A stretch of 33,308 nucleotides of DNA from Ohtaekwangia sp. GTDB lineage: Bacteria > Bacteroidota > Bacteroidia > Cytophagales > Cyclobacteriaceae. Shown piece after piece: positions 29,423 through 33,308 of this stretch. Numbering within the stretch: the first letter of the stretch is position 1; every line of letters begins with the position of its first letter. Made by a program: the position numbers and the translations under genes. The DNA is taken from positions 1-33,308 of the forward strand of contig JAJNPV010000033.1 of NCBI GenBank assembly GCA_021155195.1. The letters run 5' to 3'. Under the pieces are notes generated by a model. It did not search any database and was not told the origin of the DNA. It saw nothing but the letters and a program-made list of their open reading frames with translations.

Positions 29423-30316
29423 ATGAGTATTCTGTCTTTCCCTGAAAGGGGTAAATGGGGTGATTCTAATTGGCGTGGAAATTGTAGTGGTCATATTTAC
29501 CAAGCTTTATTCAATCAGTATAAAGATGTTAAGTCTTTTTGTGATCCGATGATGGGTAGCGGTACCAGTATTGCCGTAGCTAAGGAAATGGGCCTGACTG
29601 CATATGGTTTAGATCTACACTCTGGTTTTAATGCCTTACGGCACTCTATTAGAGATACGATTGGCCAAGAGGTTGATATGTGTCACAGTCATCCTCCATA
29701 TTCGACAATCTTCGGATACAGTGGCTGTGTTTGGGGTGATACACCTCATCCAGATGACTTATCACACTCATCAAATCATGAAGATTTTCATGAAAAAATG
29801 CATTTGGTGTTAATGAACCAAAGAGAAGCAACTAAGCCAGGTGGTTACTACGGAACTCTAATTGGGGACCTTCGTAAAAATGGTGCTTATACTTCATTGC
29901 AAGCAGAGTGTTTAACACGCATGCCAGCAAATGAACTTGTGAGTGTAGCGATTAAAGCACAGCATAACACTGTGTCAGGCCGCAACACTTATAGCAAGAT
30001 GAAGCATTTCGCTATCACGCATGAGTACTTACTTCTTTGGCAAAAACCGAAAGCTCCACTATCGATTTTGTTTGATTTGTCAGAAATGGCAAAAGCACAA
30101 GCAGCTCGATTGCAGAGTGCATGGAGAGTTATCGTTGCTCACGCAATGATGGCTTTAGGTGGAAAGGCAAGTCTTGGCGATCTTTATAAAAAGATTTCTG
30201 AATCAGCGCCCGATAAACTTAAATCAAACGAGAATTGGCAAGCAAAAGTTAGACAAATTCTACAAGTAACACCGAAGTTTTGTTCGGTTGAACGTGGCGT
30301 TTGGGCATTTGCCTAG
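29423..30316 (+). CDS. DNA methyltransferase with HPPY motif and C-terminal winged-helix region
   Basis: A 297-residue protein. RGNCSG (18-23) and AdoMet motif I DPMMGSGTS (41-49) come first; catalytic motif IV is HPPY (90-93) instead of D/N/S-PPY. A GGYYGTLIGDLR strand lies near residues 137-148. The C-terminal ~75 residues (MALGGKASLGDLYKKI ... RGVWAFA) look like a HARE-HTH-type winged helix used by restriction-related proteins. This suggests an amino-methyltransferase (N4-cytosine or N6-adenine) acting alone; no nuclease gene is adjacent. The ATG follows AAGGAGAAAAAA; in-frame ATG codons upstream overlap the KTSC gene. Ends WAFA. Confidence 0.75.
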   Translation: MSILSFPERGKWGDSNWRGNCSGHIYQALFNQYKDVKSFCDPMMGSGTSIAVAKEMGLTAYGLDLHSGFNALRHSIRDTIGQEVDMCHSHPPYSTIFGYSGCVWGDTPHPDDLSHSSNHEDFHEKMHLVLMNQREATKPGGYYGTLIGDLRKNGAYTSLQAECLTRMPANELVSVAIKAQHNTVSGRNTYSKMKHFAITHEYLLLWQKPKAPLSILFDLSEMAKAQAARLQSAWRVIVAHAMMALGGKASLGDLYKKISESAPDKLKSNENWQAKVRQILQVTPKFCSVERGVWAFA

Positions 30317-30318
30317 TC

Positions 30319-30388
30319 TCAACATCACTCTTCGGAGTGATGTTTCTATAGTGCCGTGTACCGACAAGACATTATAGAAACATTTTTG
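30319..30388 (+). terminator. overlapping terminator-like hairpins
   Basis: AACATCACTC-TTCG-GAGTGATGTT (30321-30344) followed by TCT is a strong stem. GTTTCTATA (30342-30350) can instead pair with TATAGAAAC (30373-30381), which runs into five T. The two share GTT and exclude each other in part, and the T run is also the 5' flank of the following two-hairpin module. Confidence 0.55.
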
Positions 30389-30438
30389 TGCGAGTAATCG
30401 CCAAATCAGTGAGGTCACAAGCCTCTCATATCAAAACG
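30383..30438 (+). promoter_or_regulatory. two-hairpin RNA module, copy 9
   Basis: Hairpin 1 UUG-u-GCGA-GUAA-UCGC-CAA (30386-30404) with a GNRA loop; hairpin 2 GAGG-UCACAAG-CCUC (30411-30425); tail AUAUCAAAA. A GCCUAUG/CAUAGGC stem (30438-30465) with GGU/ACC inside follows. Confidence 0.65.
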
Positions 30439-30532
30439 CCTATGTGGGTCTTTACCTGCATAGGCAAGGACCATTCCACCCATAGGTTGTTACTCAACTA
30501 ATCCCCGACTGGAAAAGGGAACGGAGGTCACA

Positions 30533-30676
30533 ATGGAAAACACCATTTTATTGATGTTATATCTTTTTGCTTTACTCGGTTTATTAGGGTTAGCAGATGC
30601 AGCTGTATCATTGAGAAGTTGGTACAAACGTAAACCAGCCAATAGTAATTATTGGTCGGCTTATAGTCGTAATTAA
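30533..30676 (+). CDS. tiny membrane protein, 47 residues
   Basis: MENTILLMLYLFALLGLLGL is followed by a short polar tail rich in Ser, Tyr and Asn: one membrane segment. The ATG follows ACGGAGGUCACA, a strong SD. A long structured leader with a two-hairpin module lies before it. Tiny size and no homology known to me, but the SD, leader and composition argue that it is real. Confidence 0.6.
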   Translation: MENTILLMLYLFALLGLLGLADAAVSLRSWYKRKPANSNYWSAYSRN

Positions 30677-30680
30677 ACAG

Positions 30681-30716
30681 GCGGATTGTCACATGTCCGT
30701 CTGGACATGGGTTCGC
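30681..30716 (+). promoter_or_regulatory. leader hairpin of the glycine-zipper protein gene
   Basis: CAUGUCC-GUCU-GGACAUG (30692-30709) is a perfect 7-bp hairpin nested in GCGGA/UUCGC (30681-30685/30712-30716). The SD AAAGGA follows. Confidence 0.5.
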
Positions 30717-30735
30717 ATTAACAAAGGAAAACACC

Positions 30736-31212
30736 ATGAAAATTACCAAAATTATTCTTTTATCAACTTTATTAATCGCATCCAATGTAGTGATGGCAAA
30801 TGATTATGCTAGCTCTACTTATAATGGAAATTCAGCTCAAACCATGCAAGACGTAACAATGGGTAAAGTTGTAGCGATGCGAGATGTCACTATTGATGGC
30901 ACATCTGAAATTGGCCAGTTCGCAGGGTCAGGTTTAGGTGCAGCAATTGGTGGCATCCTCGGTAACGCACTAGGTAACAACAACACGACCAAAGCATTGG
31001 GAACTATCGTAATAGGTGCTGCAGGTGGAGTTGCTGGGAATTACGCAACTAAAGCAATTAATCGTGAAAGAGCCTATGAATATATTATTAGGTTAGATAA
31101 CGGTAGAGATGTAGCGGTTACGCAATCACTAGAAAATATAACTAATATCTACGTAGGAGATAGGGTTCGTATACTTCAAAGTGGAAAAGTGCGTGTAGTA
31201 AAAATGATGTAA
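30736..31212 (+). CDS. SlyB-like glycine-zipper outer-membrane or periplasmic protein
   Basis: A 158-residue protein with a signal peptide (residues 1 to about 21, cleavage near VMA-ND) and a glycine-zipper 2TM region (about 55-105: GSGLGAAIGGILGNALGNN, then IVIGAAGGVAGNYATK). The C-terminal part (DNGRDVAVTQ ... GDRVRILQSGKVRVV) is typical of the SlyB/PcpL family. There is no lipobox Cys, unlike SlyB, so it would not be a lipoprotein. Probably affects envelope integrity or surface properties; on plasmids it could relate to transfer or exclusion, which is inference. Confidence 0.8.
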   Translation: MKITKIILLSTLLIASNVVMANDYASSTYNGNSAQTMQDVTMGKVVAMRDVTIDGTSEIGQFAGSGLGAAIGGILGNALGNNNTTKALGTIVIGAAGGVAGNYATKAINRERAYEYIIRLDNGRDVAVTQSLENITNIYVGDRVRILQSGKVRVVKMM

Positions 31213-31230
31213 GAAGTAATAACAAGCCCC

Positions 31231-31276
31231 GGGGGTCAGCCCTCGCGGGCGACTCCTTTTTATCAATATAAAGGAG
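31231..31276 (+). promoter_or_regulatory. SD-toggle leader of the gene at 31286
   Basis: GGGGUC (31232-31237) pairs with GACUCC (31251-31256) around GCCC-UCGC-GGGC. CUCCUUU (31253-31259) is a perfect 7-nt complement of AAAGGAG (31270-31276), the SD. The two pairings overlap at CUCC. Confidence 0.7.
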
Positions 31277-31285
31277 AAGAGTTTT

Positions 31286-31510
31286 ATGAAAAAACCAAAT
31301 CGAAATCAAGCGGTCTATATAGCAACGTTACTAGCAACATTTGCTATTGGAGTTTTTACTTGGTCGGGTTTACCGGCCTTTGATAAGGTAATAAATTCTG
31401 TAGGATTGCCAAACACAATGTACGCATTTGTTACTGCTACATTTGTTACGCTAGTTCTGTTAGTATTAGGTTACTTGGTGTTGAGCGATAACGCTTCAAG
31501 AAAGGATTAA
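31286..31510 (+). CDS. small two-helix membrane protein, 74 residues
   Basis: Two hydrophobic segments (about residues 10-27 and 43-66) with a basic N-terminus (MKKPNRNQ) and a polar C-terminus. No family recognised. SD AAAGGAGAAGAG. Two bases separate its stop from the next tiny gene. Part of a run of four envelope-type genes (30533-31620). Confidence 0.65.
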   Translation: MKKPNRNQAVYIATLLATFAIGVFTWSGLPAFDKVINSVGLPNTMYAFVTATFVTLVLLVLGYLVLSDNASRKD

Positions 31511-31512
31511 AG

Positions 31513-31620
31513 ATGGACAGAGTATTAGCAGCAACTGCACTAGTGATAGTTGTAGCGTTGATTCTAGCCCCATGCTTTATATGGATTAATAATCATTTTA
31601 ATAATCCAGAGGAAAAATAA
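31513..31620 (+). CDS. tiny membrane protein, 35 residues
   Basis: MDRVLAATALVIVVALILAP forms one membrane segment, then CFIWINNHFN and a short charged end (NPEEK). The SD (AAAGGA) lies in the end of the upstream gene, two bases away, so translation is coupled. A 10-bp hairpin (31627-31649) follows the stop. Function unknown. Confidence 0.5.
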   Translation: MDRVLAATALVIVVALILAPCFIWINNHFNNPEEK

Positions 31621-31626
31621 GGACAA

Positions 31627-31649
31627 CCCGGTAAGCAATGCTTATCGGG
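31627..31649 (+). terminator. hairpin after the envelope gene run
   Basis: CCCGGTAAGC, loop AAT, GCTTATCGGG: 10 bp with one G-U. Followed by AGCCTTT, so it is a weak terminator at best; it lies just before the promoter at 31665. Confidence 0.5.
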
Positions 31650-31664
31650 AGCCTTTCCAATGTA

Positions 31665-31693
31665 TTGACAGTCATCTTTATTGAGATTAGACT
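31665..31693 (+). promoter_or_regulatory. sigma70-type promoter
   Basis: -35 TTGACA (31665-31670), 17-bp spacer, -10 TAGACT (31688-31693), +1 at about 31700. The 5'-end RNA element begins at 31701. It would drive the genes from 32067 into the DUF3150 gene. Confidence 0.7.
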
Positions 31694-31700
31694 GAAAAAA

Positions 31701-31738
31701 GTGTGAGCTTAAAGACACTTAAAAAGTTAAGCAATATT
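31701..31738 (+). promoter_or_regulatory. 5'-end RNA element, copy 3 (pseudoknot-capable)
   Basis: GUGUGAGCUUAAAGACAC, then UUAAAAAGUUAAGCA, starting at the predicted +1. GUGU/ACAC stem; loop GCUUAA complementary to downstream UUAAGC. Shares 17 of the first 18 bases or more with the element at 23340. Confidence 0.6.
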
Positions 31739-31842
31739 CAAAAAATATCTGTACTACCTCCAAATTACTTCACTCAATTGAGTTTCATTTCGTATGTCCC
31801 ATAGGGATATTTACGACTATTTTTCATACGTAATTAAACTTA

Positions 31843-31898
31843 GCTTTTGTGCGAGAAATCGCCAAAAAAGATGGAGTACGTCTCCATCATTTCAAAAT
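31843..31898 (+). promoter_or_regulatory. two-hairpin RNA module, copy 10
   Basis: Hairpin 1 UUUUG-u-GCGA-GAAA-UCGC-CAAAA (31845-31867); hairpin 2 GAUGGAG-UACGU-CUCCAUC (31870-31888); tail AUUUCAAAAU (31889-31898). It shares hairpin 1 with copy 9 except for the loop and flank, while hairpin 2 is unrelated in sequence. Confidence 0.75.
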
Positions 31899-32040
31899 CA
31901 CGGTATTAAACCGTATGTTTCTGACAATCCTAACAGGAAGTTTTTACCTGTTGGGTGAACTCTTTCTTTGGGGCGCTTTACCTTCGAAGCGAGGCGCACC
32001 AAAGAGCCCTAAAAAGGTTTCTTTGGTGCGCCTCGGTCGG
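31899..32040 (+). promoter_or_regulatory. switch-like leader of the gene at 32067
   Basis: CCUAACAGG/CCUGUUGGG (31929-31955) forms a first hairpin. GAGGCGCACCAAAGA (31991-32005) pairs perfectly over 15 bp with 32020-32034. The same segment can instead pair with CUUUGGGGCGC (31966-31976; 10 of 11). The upstream pairing would undo the 15-bp stem. No U tract follows, so control of translation or RNA stability is likelier than termination. Confidence 0.6.
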
Positions 32041-32066
32041 GGGTCTTTTAAAGAAGGAGTAACAGA

Positions 32067-32225
32067 ATGAAAATTAACCTAGTAACACAACATCACGAAG
32101 ATACTGAGCGTGATGAACGGGTAAAGGAGCTAATGAATGATCCAGTCGTAAAAGAACATTGTGAGTCTTTAGACAAGCAAGGCATCCAATACAAGATCAT
32201 ACCGTTAGCCCATAATGTTCTTTAA
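32067..32225 (+). CDS. small hypothetical protein, 52 residues
   Basis: A short soluble, acidic and His-containing protein (MKINLVTQHHEDTERDERVK...). The ATG follows AAGGAGUAACAGA. It has an unusually long and elaborate 5' leader (about 365 nt from the predicted +1) for so small a product and an intrinsic terminator directly behind it. No family recognised. Confidence 0.6.
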   Translation: MKINLVTQHHEDTERDERVKELMNDPVVKEHCESLDKQGIQYKIIPLAHNVL

Positions 32226-32242
32226 ATTAAACCAATTGGTTT

Positions 32243-32266
32243 ACCGCCTGCACTGCAGGCGTTTTT
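32243..32266 (+). terminator. intrinsic terminator after the 52-residue protein gene
   Basis: CGCCTG (32245-32250), 5-nt loop, CAGGCG (32256-32261), then five T. It separates the gene at 32067 from the DUF3150 gene. Confidence 0.75.
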
Positions 32267-32307
32267 CACCGAAATTTAGTTTTGAGTTTCGATGTGAAAC
32301 GCTTTCA

Positions 32308-32356
32308 GGATTCTCGCCGTAAGGCAGATAGTGTACGCAAGTACGCATTTCAAAAT
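32308..32356 (+). promoter_or_regulatory. two-hairpin RNA module, copy 11
   Basis: Hairpin 1 UCU-c-GCC-GUAA-GGC-AGA (32312-32328); hairpin 2 GUGUAC-GCAA-GUACGC (32331-32346); tail AUUUCAAAAU (32347-32356). Both loops are GNRA. Confidence 0.75.
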
Positions 32357-32376
32357 AGTAGATTTAGTATCAAAAC

Positions 32377-32434
32377 CCAATGGGGCATTTATTCCCATTA
32401 GGGGAGATGCCCTCTTTTTTTTAAAATAAGGAGA
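32377..32434 (+). promoter_or_regulatory. three-state SD-toggle leader of the DUF3150 gene
   Basis: AAUGGG (32379-32384) pairs with CCCAUU (32394-32399). GGGCAU (32383-32388) pairs with AUGCCC (32407-32412). CUCUU (32412-32416) can pair with AAGGAG at the SD. Same layout as the other toggles. Confidence 0.6.
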
Positions 32435-32439
32435 GCATC

Positions 32440-33308
32440 ATGAGTAAATCAAATAGAGACATCTTTCAAGAAATCGTCTTAGTAAACGTAGATAACGCAA
32501 TTTGGTCAGGCTATAAACGCACGACTGATGGTGATCTAGCAAAGATGAATGCAACGCTTCCTGGCGATGGCATCATCACCAAAGGTGGCAAAAAGATTTT
32601 CCCAACGGAAACCCTTAAGCCATTCAATACCTTGAAAAAGGAAATCAGTCGTAAATTAACTTCAGTAGGTGTTTCAGCATTAGGCGGTTCTTCACGTGTA
32701 GTGCCAGTTTCAGAAATGAAGGATTTGGAAAAATTCTTAGAAGTATGTCGTGCTAAATACAATTCGTTAATTGCAGATTTTGCAAATGACTATGATGTAA
32801 ATTTAGCAAAACACCTAGAGAGTATTGATGAACCTGTTGTGCGTGAGATTGTGACACGTTCGACATTAAAGAAAGATGATGCAGTAAAACGCTTCCGCTT
32901 TCTAACTGATATTTTCAATATTGTTCCAAAAGGTGACGGTGAAGGTCTTGTTAATAATTTAGCAAATAAATTATTTAATGAAATCTCTACTAGCGCTCGT
33001 GATGCTTACGAAAAAAGTTTCTTAGGAAAACCTCGTGTTGGACAAAGGGCTTTGAATCAAGTAGTAGGTATTCGTAATAAATTAGCAGGCTTAAGTATGT
33101 TGGATGGCAAGAATATTCAACCAATCGTCGATTCTATTGATGATGTGTTGAATTCAATGCCTAAAGACGGCTGGATTGAAGGTGTTAATTATTCTGCACT
33201 TATCGGTCTAGTTAGCATGCTTTGTGAGCCAGAAGATATGTTGAAACATGCTGAGAAAATACAACAAGGCATTGCCTCTAGTATTCCAACAGTTGTTGCA
33301 ACAACTGT
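32440..33308 (+). CDS. DUF3150-family protein, cut by the window end
   Basis: The frame is open from the ATG at 32440 to the window end (289 codons, no stop). It resembles DUF3150 proteins, which are encoded with CobS/MoxR-type AAA ATPases and VWA-domain (CobT-like) proteins on plasmids, phages and in some chromosomes: IWSGYKRTTDGDL, VSALGGSSRVVPVSEM, then a long helical body. The matching ATPase is at 25531-26628, so the usual gene pair is split by about 6 kb. A VWA gene would be expected downstream, outside the window. SD AAGGAGAGCAUC. It has both a two-hairpin module and a toggle leader. Confidence 0.75.
   Translation, partial: MSKSNRDIFQEIVLVNVDNAIWSGYKRTTDGDLAKMNATLPGDGIITKGGKKIFPTETLKPFNTLKKEISRKLTSVGVSALGGSSRVVPVSEMKDLEKFLEVCRAKYNSLIADFANDYDVNLAKHLESIDEPVVREIVTRSTLKKDDAVKRFRFLTDIFNIVPKGDGEGLVNNLANKLFNEISTSARDAYEKSFLGKPRVGQRALNQVVGIRNKLAGLSMLDGKNIQPIVDSIDDVLNSMPKDGWIEGVNYSALIGLVSMLCEPEDMLKHAEKIQQGIASSIPTVVATT

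Noticed and set aside
31701..31738. PreQ1-I riboswitch because of hairpin plus A-rich pseudoknot tail
   Set aside because: The loop and tail sequences do not match the PreQ1-I consensus, and no queuosine gene follows.
31849..32070. 73-codon frame across the leader of the gene at 32067
   Set aside because: It runs through the two-hairpin module and the 15-bp stem and has no SD; base pairing explains the sequence better.
1..33308. tRNA, rRNA, integrase/att sites or a complete insertion sequence
   Set aside because: No cloverleaf-like sequence, rRNA, recombinase or transposase reading frame was recognised.

Overview
The window reads as a stretch of a large, low-GC plasmid. An iteron origin with its Rep_3-family initiator (13683-15780) lies next to a ParF/ParG-type partition pair with a repeat-rich centromere (19079-20533). 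Around these sit plasmid-maintenance and DNA-processing genes: a RecG-like helicase, a UvrD-like helicase, SSB, two DNA methyltransferases, and CobS-like and DUF3150 genes. No rRNA, tRNA or core metabolic gene was seen. The SSB sequence resembles betaproteobacterial SSBs, and with the AT-rich codon use this suggests a low-GC betaproteobacterium such as a Methylophilaceae member. That host assignment is tentative.

Layout. 1-182: a possible IS200/IS605-type end hairpin and the terminator of a leftward operon. 183-3490: leftward operon of five genes ending in a DUF4942 methyltransferase, driven by a sigma70-type promoter inside an operator-like dyad. 3560-4337: two leftward hypothetical genes. 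4605-8261: a tightly coupled rightward trio (half-size PnuC-like membrane protein, NMT1-like solute-binding protein, GAF-GGDEF-EAL phosphodiesterase). 8233-12885: rightward small genes and a GHKL ATPase. 13102-13581: one orphan gene. 13683-15815: rep gene and origin. 15818-20106: leftward RecG-like helicase, a putative nucleic-acid-binding protein, the RHH partition protein and ParA. 20107-20540: centromere. 20543-23151: leftward UvrD-like helicase and its partner. 23295-33308: a long rightward region with promoters at 23295 and 31665, carrying about sixteen genes including SSB, AAA ATPase, KTSC protein, methyltransferase, glycine-zipper protein, several tiny membrane proteins and a truncated DUF3150 gene.

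The most striking content is between the genes. Reading both strands I find three recurring kinds of structured leader RNA. (1) Eleven copies of a two-hairpin module: hairpin 1 usually has a GNRA loop (GAAA, GAGA or GUAA), and hairpin 2 is followed by a conserved tail close to AUUUYAAAA. (2) A Shine-Dalgarno toggle just upstream of at least a dozen start codons: a GGGGC...GCUCC hairpin whose 3' arm (anti-SD, usually GCUCC) is also complementary to the SD (GGAGC), often with a third competing pairing. (3) A short 5'-end element, GUGUNAGCU...ACAC then UUAAGC, at or near +1 of three promoters, with pseudoknot potential. The arms differ in sequence from copy to copy but keep pairing, which is what selection on RNA structure looks like. 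Together they suggest a plasmid-wide post-transcriptional control system. All folds were drawn by eye; no folding or database search was run.
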